From: Mesonia oceanica
Lineage (GTDB): Bacteria > Bacteroidota > Bacteroidia > Flavobacteriales > Flavobacteriaceae
NCBI RefSeq assembly: GCF_902499555.1
Contig: NZ_CABVMM010000002.1
Span: 248,001 to 312,000 of the forward strand
Reading direction: 5' to 3'
DNA: 64,000 bases
The position numbers were made by a program, and so were the translations under genes. A model generated the notes under the pieces. That model had not been told where the DNA came from and did not search any database. It saw only the letters and a program-made list of their open reading frames with translations. Below, piece after piece: positions 42,186 through 50,082 of this stretch (position 1 is its first letter; each line of letters opens with the position of its first letter).

Positions 42186-44024
42186 CTATTCAGCTTCGGA
42201 TGTTAATATTTCACAGGTTCTATCAAGGATTTCTAATAATTCTTTCCAATTAAATATTCTCAATTTATCAAGTTTTTCGTCGTGAAGAACTAAATTATTG
42301 ATTGATAGCTTTAAATCATTCAAACTGTCAAAATCATCAGGAAACATATGTTTTAAACTTGAACTCTTATAGCGTTCTTGCATTGCTTTAGTAAAGTGTA
42401 CTAAAGTGTCATTACTAACAGAATTTAAAACGATAAAAAGTTGATCCCCATTTATATACTTTAAAAAATCTTTAGAATATTTCTTTGACTCAAAGAGTTG
42501 GTTTAAATCTTCAATATTTTCATTTTCGAGTAATTCCATCAATATATTGCTTTCTGAAGCTTCGGATTCCTCTTTAATAACTTTATGCACAGCAATAATT
42601 TTGTCCCGTATTGGTTGCATTTCAGGTATGCTTACAGCAAAATGCGCTAAATTTTCAAAAATCCTATCGTTGATTTCCTTACGCTTTGAAGCTAAATCCA
42701 AGCCTTTTAAAAGTATATCGTCGATTTCTTGTGATGTTTTTGCTACTAAGCCATTCTGTGAAAAAAAGTGATAAAAATTTGAGAGCCTATCATAATCATA
42801 TATAGAATAAAGACCATTTTCAGCATTCCGTAATACGTTTGCCACTAATTTTTCAAATTCATTTCCATCAATAGACCTAAAATTATAAGTAACGAGCCTC
42901 ATAAATTCCAATACCTCTTTGGGATGTTCTTCGGGCTTTCTTTTTTCCAGTTCATCTATTAAATTTTTAACATCAAGATACCCTGACAGGATATAAGTAT
43001 AAATGCTTCCGTAAAATTGAAACTCATTGATTCTACTTTCCACATACCTCAAATAGAATTTTTCAGCATAGGTCGGCTCTATCTCTGGTTCTTTTTTATC
43101 TTCTGGAAAGAAGCTATTCATTGGAACACTTTTACCTCTATTTTGATACCAAAAATAAGATGTATTTTCCAGCCCATTAAAATCATTACTCTCATCAGAT
43201 TTTAAATGACCTCTCTTGAACTCAATTGAAATAAGAGCTGTAAACAGAATAACCTCTTCTTGAAATTCCGTAGCTACATCTTTCAGGCTTCTGTGAATTT
43301 TAAAAAGACTCTCTAAAAAGAACGATATAATTCTCAAATTATATTCTTCGTATTCATAAAATATCCCGTAGATATAGTCTTTATTTTGCTTTAAAAATGT
43401 AAAATATGCATCTTCGGAAGTATATGTTTTATAGAGAGTCGGAAGGACTTTTTCCAGTTCAGGTTCATAATTCAGTTCTCTGCCTATAACTTTTTCTTTA
43501 ATCTTTAAATACTGAGCATTGTCATCAATTTTAATTGCATCAGCCAAGATTAAACATTTCAAGTTTTTGTGCTCTACGAAGTCATTTATAAAGCCGAATA
43601 ATTCTTTTATAGGTATTTGGCATCTTTCAAGGTCATCAAAACAAAGAACTTTATCATTAAACTTTAAGCCATCTAAAGTAACACCACTCAAAATATTACT
43701 GAAATCAACCTTGAAAAACTTGATTACGGTATTTCCTATGTTACCAGTTAGTCTTGCTATATTTTTTAAAGCTTTATTTTCAGGTTTTCCAAAAAAAGGA
43801 ATTAATTTAATCATCAATTGCTGTTGCAACTGCTCTACGGTTTTCAAGCCATTCAACGAAATATATAATGGCTTTAGCTCTTGTTTTTTGACTATTGCGT
43901 GCAGCGTTTTTTTCCAAAAAAAGGTCTTGCCACTTCCCCAAGTACCATTAATTAGTAAAGCGTATTGTGTTGCCTCTTTCTTTAAATATTCTTTAAAAAT
44001 CTCTTCAATATGTGCAGTCTGCAT
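42186..44024 (-). CDS. KAP-family P-loop NTPase
   Basis: A 612-residue STAND/KAP-type ATPase. Walker A is GTWGSGKTFFWKK near residue 27 and Walker B is KVLCFDDLERC near 128, followed by FVEHKNLKCLILAD. The helical remainder has no clear effector domain, and I see no membrane helices of the kind inserted in some KAP proteins. KAP-like NTPases of this length are frequent in bacterial defence islands. It is read leftwards, 68 bases after the AbiEii-type gene, and with it forms cargo bracketed by repeats A and B. A defence role is inferred. Confidence 0.75.
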   Translation of the reverse strand: MQTAHIEEIFKEYLKKEATQYALLINGTWGSGKTFFWKKTLHAIVKKQELKPLYISLNGLKTVEQLQQQLMIKLIPFFGKPENKALKNIARLTGNIGNTVIKFFKVDFSNILSGVTLDGLKFNDKVLCFDDLERCQIPIKELFGFINDFVEHKNLKCLILADAIKIDDNAQYLKIKEKVIGRELNYEPELEKVLPTLYKTYTSEDAYFTFLKQNKDYIYGIFYEYEEYNLRIISFFLESLFKIHRSLKDVATEFQEEVILFTALISIEFKRGHLKSDESNDFNGLENTSYFWYQNRGKSVPMNSFFPEDKKEPEIEPTYAEKFYLRYVESRINEFQFYGSIYTYILSGYLDVKNLIDELEKRKPEEHPKEVLEFMRLVTYNFRSIDGNEFEKLVANVLRNAENGLYSIYDYDRLSNFYHFFSQNGLVAKTSQEIDDILLKGLDLASKRKEINDRIFENLAHFAVSIPEMQPIRDKIIAVHKVIKEESEASESNILMELLENENIEDLNQLFESKKYSKDFLKYINGDQLFIVLNSVSNDTLVHFTKAMQERYKSSSLKHMFPDDFDSLNDLKLSINNLVLHDEKLDKLRIFNWKELLEILDRTCEILTSEAE

Positions 44025-44092
44025 ATTGTGGCGTGTTTAACTGTTTAATACTGATCTCAAATTATTCTTGGTTTTAAGCATTCTCCTCTTTT

Positions 44093-45202
44093 TTAAACTG
44101 GTAACAATTCCACAGCCTTACACCAATAATAAAAAATGCTTTTATCTGGTTGGCGTTTCAATTTATTCAAGTATGCCCAATCTGTTTTGTCAATAGTAAG
44201 TTTGCTTAAATCTTGACCCTCATAATATTCAATTTCAGACACTTCTGGTTGTAAAAGGATGGCATTCAAATAAGCTACTCTGGCCGAAGCTGCTAATGCA
44301 TCTTCAATTCTGAAATTTCCGGTCATTAAAAATGCACCACCAAAACTGCGAATACCCAAATTCAAATCTGTAAATTTCTTTTTTGATTCGGCAGTTGGGT
44401 TGCGTTCCCTTCTAGCAATAATGGTGCAAGTGTTTATGGAATCCCAAAGTACGTCTGCTTCTGTAAGTTTCCTGCTGCTAAAATCTTTATCTAAACTTCG
44501 ATAGGATAATTCGGCTTTCGCAAAAGCCGAAAAACTTTTCTTTACCATTTCCATATCTGTAATGTTTTCAAATAGTTTTCCTAAATCGAACATTTGCTTG
44601 CAAATTTCCATTGCAAAGAGCTGGTCTTTTTTGTAATAAGGTATACCGATGGTTTCCGGTGCAAAAGCAGTTAGCTTGTCGCCACAAATGGCATTTATAG
44701 AAGGTGTTGTAATTGTTGTTGCAGTTCCGTCATACGATAGCCACGGTGTATTTATGGAAGACTCGATTAGCTCAGGGTAGTGCGGACTATCAAAAAGAAT
44801 GTCCAACAGAATTGTTCCTGGAACGTTCGGGTTATACACCGAATTAAATTCAAAAGTATAATGTGCCTTGGGTACACCTTCCTTGTAGCTTCGACGTTCA
44901 TTCAATACGTGTTTTTTGAAATGGGAATTGGAAACTACCGCATCAAGAATTTTTTCTAAAGGTTCACGGGTTACACTTGAAATTATATCGATATCGATTG
45001 AAAATCGATTTCCTTCTTTGAGCAATAGTACTAGCGACGTTCCCCCTTTAAAAACAAAGTCTAGTCCAGCTTCCTTCAAATGTTCCAATAAAAATAATGC
45101 GTGCACCATCTTTTCGAGAATAGTTGCGTTAATAGCCTTGTGTTCTTTTTTTGCACGGAAGCTGTCCAGCCATTCTTTCGTGAAACTTTTATTATCAATC
45201 AT
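44093..45202 (-). CDS. AbiEii-type nucleotidyltransferase toxin
   Basis: A 369-residue toxin-type nucleotidyltransferase. The signature is FKGGTSLVLLLKEGNRFSID (about residues 48-67), with the catalytic DIDI following, then ICGDKLTAFAPETIG near 168 and MEICKQMFDLGKLFEN near 190. It overlaps the DUF6577 gene by 8 bases, as toxin-antitoxin pairs do. It differs strongly from the AbiEii at 35037-35825, so the element carries two distinct pairs. The target RNA is unknown. Confidence 0.85.
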   Translation of the reverse strand: MIDNKSFTKEWLDSFRAKKEHKAINATILEKMVHALFLLEHLKEAGLDFVFKGGTSLVLLLKEGNRFSIDIDIISSVTREPLEKILDAVVSNSHFKKHVLNERRSYKEGVPKAHYTFEFNSVYNPNVPGTILLDILFDSPHYPELIESSINTPWLSYDGTATTITTPSINAICGDKLTAFAPETIGIPYYKKDQLFAMEICKQMFDLGKLFENITDMEMVKKSFSAFAKAELSYRSLDKDFSSRKLTEADVLWDSINTCTIIARRERNPTAESKKKFTDLNLGIRSFGGAFLMTGNFRIEDALAASARVAYLNAILLQPEVSEIEYYEGQDLSKLTIDKTDWAYLNKLKRQPDKSIFYYWCKAVELLPV

Positions 45203-45962
45203 ATTGGATGTCCTCTAGAAAATTTGGAATATGGTTACTTATAAATTGTTTGATTTCCTGTTCTTTCCTACGCCGTTTGGCATAGCTGAACAGTTTTGTG
45301 AAATTAATACTGTAGCGGTCTATTATCTTTTCATAAATGTTTATCATTTCAGAACCTTGATAAAAATGAAACAAATCTTCATCTGCAAACAGATCCACCA
45401 TTATTTTTTCAAGTGTTGCAATAGACACAACTGCTTTTTTATTTTCAAATTTAATAATTGGGGCTCGTGTAACGAGGTTTTTGATGACAACTGGCACGTT
45501 ACTTTCAGAAATATAAAACTGGATTTCCTTTTCATCGGGGTTAAGAAAAAAATCCATTCGCATAGTATCATTGAGGTAATAATAAAGTGAATCGGCAAAT
45601 TCCTTTTCTACTTCGACTACAATCATTTCATTGGATGTCTGGTGCTGAGAAAACTCGTTTAGCCATTCGGTTTCCCATACAGCATATTTAATATCCTCAT
45701 AACGTTCATTTGTTTTGCGAGCTATTTTAAATACGCTATCAGATAGTACTGGTTTATACTTGGGTTTGTAGGATATTACATATAATCCACGTCCAATAGT
45801 TTTAATAATATCTTTTTTTTTAAGGTCATAAATCCGCCAACTAAAAGTACTTTCTTTCAAGTCTGGTTCAGATTCCAAATAGAAGTGAAATAGCTCGTCC
45901 CTATCGAAGGATTTTCGCTCCTTAAATACCTCTATAATCTTATTTTCTATAACTTTTGGCAT
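45195..45962 (-). CDS. DUF6577-type antitoxin partner
   Basis: A 255-residue protein, first in the leftward pair. The N-terminal winged-helix-like segment (FDRDELFHFYLESEPDLKES, IYDLKKKDIIKTIGRGLY) is expected to bind DNA. Later, APIIKFENKKAVVSIATLEK and VDLFADEDLFHFYQGSEM are characteristic of DUF6577, which pairs with AbiEii-type toxins. Two 20-bp direct repeats 35-100 bases upstream of its start are a likely autoregulatory operator. It should neutralise the adjoining toxin. Confidence 0.78.
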   Translation of the reverse strand: MPKVIENKIIEVFKERKSFDRDELFHFYLESEPDLKESTFSWRIYDLKKKDIIKTIGRGLYVISYKPKYKPVLSDSVFKIARKTNERYEDIKYAVWETEWLNEFSQHQTSNEMIVVEVEKEFADSLYYYLNDTMRMDFFLNPDEKEIQFYISESNVPVVIKNLVTRAPIIKFENKKAVVSIATLEKIMVDLFADEDLFHFYQGSEMINIYEKIIDRYSINFTKLFSYAKRRRKEQEIKQFISNHIPNFLEDIQYD

Positions 45963-45996
45963 AACCTATGTATCTAAACTTTGCCAAATATACAAA

Positions 45997-46060
45997 AAAG
46001 TGGTAAATATTTGAAAACTAATTATTGCCACTATGCAGATAAAGTGGTAAATATTTGAAA
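45997..46060 (-). promoter_or_regulatory. Paired direct repeats upstream of the DUF6577/AbiEii pair
   Basis: AAAGTGGTAAATATTTGAAA occurs exactly at 45997-46016 and again at 46041-46060, 44 bp apart (about four helical turns). It lies just upstream of the leftward antitoxin gene start at 45962, fitting an operator for autoregulation. Confidence 0.6.
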
Positions 46061-46112
46061 TGGTTGGTTTTGTCGTTTTTTTAAATACCCACTAAAATTA
46101 TCGTATGAAATG

Positions 46113-46308
46113 GTATTTAAAGCGGACTTGACTTCAAAGCTGTAGATGGGAATGGAGTTTGGCCGCTTCCCGACCTTTCTCGGGAATAGGCGGACAAGTG
46201 GAATGGAAATCGGAAGCTTTAGAGTTGTGTCCAAGACCTTTGAAATGAAGCGCTTTTCGCGGAATGGAGCTTTTTCTGCGGAATGTAGGGGAATGGGCTG
46301 AGTGGGAT
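46113..46308. repeat. Structured repeat, copy B
   Basis: A 196-bp block matching copy A across nearly all its length, from GTATTTAAAGCGGACTT to GAATGGGCTGAGTGGGAT. The hairpin core is TCCCGA (46168-46173) with TCGGGA (46180-46185), flanked by CCGC/GCGG. It bounds the upstream side of the KAP/AbiEii/DUF6577 cargo. The 429-bp interval 45963-46391 holds only this repeat, the operator repeats and no gene. Confidence 0.75.
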
Positions 46309-46391
46309 TGCAAAGCTAACTTTCCAAATAAATTCTTTTGCTCAGAATAAAAAAAATCCAGTTTAAGGTACTGGATAAACCTATTATGACA

Positions 46392-47228
46392 TTAAGCCAT
46401 TTCATAAACGACATCGAACAGTTTTTTGTCCAAGCGTTCCTGTTGTGAAAAGCTTTTTTTCAATGTATTGTGAAGCATTTGATTGAAAGCATTATAGCCT
46501 ATCCACAAATTAGGTTTTTCATCAAGTAACAACGCTTCGTTATCCAGAATTTCAAGTATTTCCCGGGATTTCTTTGAAGGATCATTGTTCTTATCGCTAC
46601 ATTCGTACCGGAACAATTTCGTGCTTTCCAGAATTTCTTTTACAAATTCCTTGGTGTCGATGATTTCAAATTCCCTCATTCTGTCGAACTTCTTGGTAAT
46701 GGTGTAAAATTCATTGTCCAAGAACTTATCGAACAGATTGTTCAACCTTGGCATTATCAGGTCGGTATTGTTCTTACTATGCTTGATGGAAAACTCAATT
46801 TCCGCTTGTGAAACGTGTAGGCCATTGGAGCATACTTCCCTATAAAAGCCAAAATGTCCAGAAGTTTTCTCGCTACCATCATAGGAATTCTTAAACCGCA
46901 GCATCGGCAGTATCAGGTCTTTTTCATTCTTTACCGAAAATTGGTTGTTATCATCAATGATAAAGTCGGTAATGAAAGACCTATCATTCCTGTTGATTGT
47001 CCGCTTCTGATAATTCAGTCTGGCATCGGTCAACATTTCTTCGGCCTTTTTGAAGAAAAGTTCGTTCGGTACGTGGCCGTAGCTGTTCGATACCACGTTG
47101 ACAATTTTGCCATTCGAAATTATGGCATTTTCAAGTCCCCTTCGGGATTCCATCTGGGTCAGGCTTTTCAAGGATTTCATTTCTGATGGAACGAAGATTT
47201 CATCCTGCTGTAAATTTGATAAATACAT
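46392..47228 (-). CDS. DUF932 domain protein
   Basis: A 278-residue protein of the DUF932 family common on phages, plasmids and conjugative elements. It starts MYLSNLQQDEIFVPSEMKS; the segment IVNVVSNSYGHVPNELFFKK near 43 and HFGFYREVCSNGLHVSQAE near 125 are its marks, and NLWIGYNAFNQMLHNTLKKS lies near 245. The biochemical function is unknown; links to DNA metabolism or anti-restriction have been suggested for relatives. It is leftward, between copy B and the gene at 47477. Confidence 0.8.
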   Translation of the reverse strand: MYLSNLQQDEIFVPSEMKSLKSLTQMESRRGLENAIISNGKIVNVVSNSYGHVPNELFFKKAEEMLTDARLNYQKRTINRNDRSFITDFIIDDNNQFSVKNEKDLILPMLRFKNSYDGSEKTSGHFGFYREVCSNGLHVSQAEIEFSIKHSKNNTDLIMPRLNNLFDKFLDNEFYTITKKFDRMREFEIIDTKEFVKEILESTKLFRYECSDKNNDPSKKSREILEILDNEALLLDEKPNLWIGYNAFNQMLHNTLKKSFSQQERLDKKLFDVVYEMA

Positions 47229-47415
47229 AACATTTGATTTTAGTTAAACAATTAATATTTAAGCTAGAACCAAACGGAAGATAAAATCTCAGCTCAAAAG
47301 GAAACGGAATAAATAGCGAGTGCGGGAGCGGCTTTATGCCGTAAGCTTTTGATGGGAGTATTTTACGAGTTTACCTTTGCGCATATATTGATTGAATACT
47401 ATACCTCCCTTTTTA

Positions 47416-47454
47416 AGGAAAAAAGAAAACCTACTCTTGGGGAGTGGGCTTCCT
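47416..47454 (-). terminator. Intrinsic terminator after the gene at 47477
   Basis: CCTACTC (47430-47436) pairs with GAGTGGG (47442-47448), one wobble, with an outer AGGAA/TTCCT pair. On the minus strand it is followed by a T-rich run (TTTTCTTTTTT). It lies 29 bases past the stop of the leftward gene. Confidence 0.65.
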
Positions 47455-47476
47455 GTTTTAAGGATTTGAAGTTACC

Positions 47477-47884
47477 TTAGAGTTCAAATTTTACAATCTG
47501 TTCCTCAATTTCGGATTTTCGTTCCTCCAAAGTGGACTGTAAGTGAGTTGTAACCAATTTGATAAGGTTCGTATTGGTCGTTTTAAATTCCAAATTGTGG
47601 GAATCCCGGATGTAAAATGAAGCTGAATCCCCTTGGTTATAGTTGAACTTTGTCAACTCGCTCAAGGTCTGGTTCAACCGTTCCCGTTGGGTGGCCAATC
47701 CTCTCAGTTTTTCAAAATTTTGGATCCGGTCATCCAAACTGATGGTAGCTTTTTTCGATGCTACCGCTTTTTCTGTTGAAGCAGCTTTTCCAATGGCTTC
47801 ATCGGTCAGCTTTTTCTGTACTTCCTTTTTAACGGATGCATTTTCCTTTTTTGCAGTTCCGTTTTGTTTTACTGTTGTTGCCAT
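47477..47884 (-). CDS. Element-encoded coiled-coil protein of unknown function
   Basis: A 135-residue protein from the ATG at 47884; an upstream ATG at 47974 would add 30 hydrophobic, unlikely residues. The first 45 residues are Lys/Ala/Thr-rich (KQNGTAKKENASVKKEVQKK) like a disordered or nucleic-acid-binding tail. The rest is a helical, heptad-patterned stretch (DDRIQNFEKLRGLATQRERL, STLEERKSEIEEQIVKFEL in pieces). No enzymatic motif is seen. It is followed by a good terminator, supporting a real single-gene unit. Confidence 0.6.
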   Translation of the reverse strand: MATTVKQNGTAKKENASVKKEVQKKLTDEAIGKAASTEKAVASKKATISLDDRIQNFEKLRGLATQRERLNQTLSELTKFNYNQGDSASFYIRDSHNLEFKTTNTNLIKLVTTHLQSTLEERKSEIEEQIVKFEL

Positions 47885-48236
47885 AATTAAAATTTTTAAG
47901 TTAAACATTATTTTAAATCGTTTTGGCAGCTTGTAAGGCAACGAGCAATACCAAAACAGGGCATTAACAGCCACAGGGAAGAAGGGGCAAGGTATGAGCG
48001 GTTATTTTTCGCAGAAAAATGTTCGGCATCCCGAAGGGCTTGACCTTGACCAAGCGATGGGATGTGGCTACATTTGCCCCCGGTTTGGTTTTGGTTGCCT
48101 CAGCTGACCGAAACAAAAAATGACTTAACGCAGAAATTTATGGCTCAATACAAAACCCAAATCTGCAAGGGATTATTAGACGAAAAAAAAAGAGTGCCGA
48201 CTGGATTAGAACCTAAAAGGTGTTTTCCAAATCAAA
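47885..48236. other. Gene-free interval before the integrase
   Basis: About 350 bp between the coiled-coil gene and the integrase stop. I see no supported gene, RNA or strong hairpin. Rightward frames here overlap the integrase and look like chance. Confidence 0.5.
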
Positions 48237-49490
48237 TTATTGATAGTGCACCCTTGTTTCGGCCTTGTCCGTGGTGTTTAATTTACTACGCAACGAACGC
48301 ATATCAGATGACACTTTTTGTTCGATGACCCTGGCGTAGATTTGCGTTGTGGAAAGCTTTGTATGACCGAGTAATTTTGAAACGGTCTCAATGGGCACGC
48401 CATTGGAAAGCGTAACCGTAGTAGCAAACGTGTGCCTTGCCGCGTGGAACGTAAGCTTCTTATTGATTTTTAGGATAGCAGCTACTTCCTTCAAATATTT
48501 ATTGATTTTTTGATTAGAAAATACCGGCAGCAATTTTTCGCTTTTGTTTTCAGTTCCCTGGTCATACTTTTTCAGGATGTCAAGGGCTTTATCCAAAAGC
48601 GGTATTTTTACCGCTTCATCGTTCTTTTCCCTTTTTGTGAATATCCAGTAATCCCCATCGATGCCGCGTACAATATGGTCGTCGCAAAGCAACTTCACGT
48701 CGATATAGGACAGACCCGTATAACAGGCAAAAACAAAAACGTCCCTTGTTTTTTGGTGCATCCCTTTTGAAAGCTGACTGGATTCCAGAACTTCAAGTTC
48801 CGATTGGGACAGAAATGCTCGCTGGTGTTTTGTGAACTTTAGCGAGAACCTCACAAAGGGGTCTTTTTCGATCCACTCCAACCGAAGGGCAAGGTTCATC
48901 ATCTTTTTCAAGCGTTCCAAATGTTTCATAACCCCATTGTTCTTTAGGGGCTGGGAGCGGTTTATGGATTTTCCATTACGAAGGAACTGTTCAAAGTCAA
49001 TGATGAACTTATAGGATAATTGTTTCAGAAAAACATCATTGGTCTTTAGTTTGTGCTTCAAATACCGTTTGATATAGCGTTCCGTAGTGAAGTAATTTTT
49101 CAAGGTGCCGGGCTTGAGTACCGAAACCATATTCTTATTATGGTAGGAAACCAGTTGAAGCAGCGTTTTGTGCTGTTCATCTTCTCCGAGATACCGGGCC
49201 TTGATGGCCTGGGCGGTAACATATTTGGATTCGCCCAGAAGCTGTTTGTGGCAAGCCAACAAATCGGAATACACTTGGTCAAGGTAAACATTTAGTGCCT
49301 TGCCGTCGGAAGTCCTTAGTGTTGACCTTTTGGAACGGGTATCCCAATAGGTAACCGATGTGGATCGTTTTAAACTGATCTCGGCACGTTTTCCATCGAC
49401 CGTGATACGGGCATAAATAGGTGCAAAATCATCTTTTGCTTTGGCCATACTCAGCCAAAAATGAATGGTAAAAGTCTTTGAAGTCTGCAT
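48237..49490 (-). CDS. int: Tyrosine recombinase of the IntDOT type
   Basis: Site-specific integrase, 417 residues from the ATG at 49490; an upstream ATG at 49535 adds 15 residues. The N-terminal arm-binding domain (TFTIHFWLSMAKAKDDFAPI) is followed by the SAM-like core-binding domain. The catalytic domain carries HAARHTF (His and Arg), LLGHTKLSTTQIYARV (His and Tyr) and a helix ACYTGLSYIDVKLL, where the usual first catalytic Arg is Ser, as in IntDOT. It marks the right-hand end of the conjugative element beside tRNA-Pro. Inverted and direct repeats just upstream may be arm sites. Confidence 0.9.
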   Translation of the reverse strand: MQTSKTFTIHFWLSMAKAKDDFAPIYARITVDGKRAEISLKRSTSVTYWDTRSKRSTLRTSDGKALNVYLDQVYSDLLACHKQLLGESKYVTAQAIKARYLGEDEQHKTLLQLVSYHNKNMVSVLKPGTLKNYFTTERYIKRYLKHKLKTNDVFLKQLSYKFIIDFEQFLRNGKSINRSQPLKNNGVMKHLERLKKMMNLALRLEWIEKDPFVRFSLKFTKHQRAFLSQSELEVLESSQLSKGMHQKTRDVFVFACYTGLSYIDVKLLCDDHIVRGIDGDYWIFTKREKNDEAVKIPLLDKALDILKKYDQGTENKSEKLLPVFSNQKINKYLKEVAAILKINKKLTFHAARHTFATTVTLSNGVPIETVSKLLGHTKLSTTQIYARVIEQKVSSDMRSLRSKLNTTDKAETRVHYQ

Positions 49491-49524
49491 AAACTCTCGC
49501 TTTAAGTGAATAATCGATTTGTTT

Positions 49525-49615
49525 ACGAAAGTCAAATCGCTGCGAAAGTCAAGTCTATTGAATTACCAATGTAGTGAAAATTCTGGTAATAAATCAGGTA
49601 ACCGAATAGGTAACC
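49525..49615. repeat. Repeat-rich region upstream of the integrase
   Basis: CGAAAGTCAAATC (49526-49538) and CGAAAGTCAAGTC (49543-49555) are direct repeats. ATTACCA/TGGTAAT (49562-49590) is an inverted repeat. GGTAACC occurs at 49597-49603 and 49609-49615. These are plausible integrase or excisionase arm sites near the element end. Confidence 0.45.
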
Positions 49616-49635
49616 TTTGAATTGATATTAAAGCC

Positions 49636-49710
49636 AATCTTATGATTTTAAGAAAAATGAAAATCCTTGATTTTCATAAGATTAGCTATATTTTGGTGTC
49701 TATTGACACC
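49636..49710. repeat. Nested inverted repeats near the tRNA-Pro side
   Basis: AATCTTATGA (49636-49645) pairs with TCATAAGATT (49674-49683); an inner ATGAAAATC/GATTTTCAT stem (49657-49677) shares bases with it, so the two folds exclude each other. A third hairpin, GGTGTC-TATT-GACACC, is at 49695-49710. This could be the element boundary or a termination region for tRNA-Pro. Confidence 0.45.
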
Positions 49711-49717
49711 GTAATTG

Positions 49718-49792
49718 TCGGGGTGGCAGGATTCGAACCTGCGACCTCCTGCTCCCAAAGCAGGCGCGATGACCGGGCTACGCTACACCCCG
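49718..49792 (-). tRNA. tRNA-Pro (anticodon TGG)
   Basis: The minus strand folds as a cloverleaf. The acceptor stem is CGGGGTG with CACCCCG, the anticodon arm is CCTGC-TTTGGGA-GCAGG with anticodon TGG, and the T-arm is GCAGGTTCGAATCCTGC. Length is 75 bases with the discriminator base A; CCA is not encoded. Its 3' end faces the integrase gene, so it could be the insertion target or a simple neighbour. Confidence 0.95.
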
Positions 49793-49860
49793 AAGGTGTC
49801 TTTTGTCATTGGAGCGGCAAATATAAAATTAAATTTTAAACTACCAAACTCTTTTTTTTG

Positions 49861-49946
49861 TGGCGGAGAGACCGGGATTCGAACCCGGGCATCCAAGAAG
49901 GATGACAGCTTAGCAGGCTGCTGCATTACCACTCTGCCACCTCTCC
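49861..49946 (-). tRNA. tRNA-Ser (anticodon GCT)
   Basis: The acceptor is GGAGAGG with TCTCTCC, the anticodon loop is CTGCTAA giving GCT, a long variable arm (TCATCCTTCTTGGATG) marks a class II tRNA, and the T-arm is CCGGGTTCGAATCCCGG. CCA is encoded at the 3' end. It lies 68 bases from tRNA-Pro on the same strand. Confidence 0.95.
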
Positions 49947-50082
49947 GTTAAATTATGAACTTCGCAAGTTATTTTTGCGGTTGCAAATATAAAGCCTCTT
50001 TACGTTCTTACCAAACAAAATATAGGCTTTTTTCTAATTAAATTCTATTCAGCTTAGCGGCAAAGAGTTATACTTTCTGTTT

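Noticed and set aside
46031..46234. 67-residue leftward frame within repeat copy B
   Set aside because: Not conserved with copy A at the protein level; overlaps the operator-like direct repeats.
48062..48328. Rightward 88-residue frame at the integrase 3' end
   Set aside because: Composition is Trp/Pro-rich, has no family signal and overlaps the well-supported integrase.
49642..49951. Short rightward frames across the tRNA genes
   Set aside because: These are typical false proteins from translating the opposite strand of tRNAs (GGRAGFEPATS-like strings).
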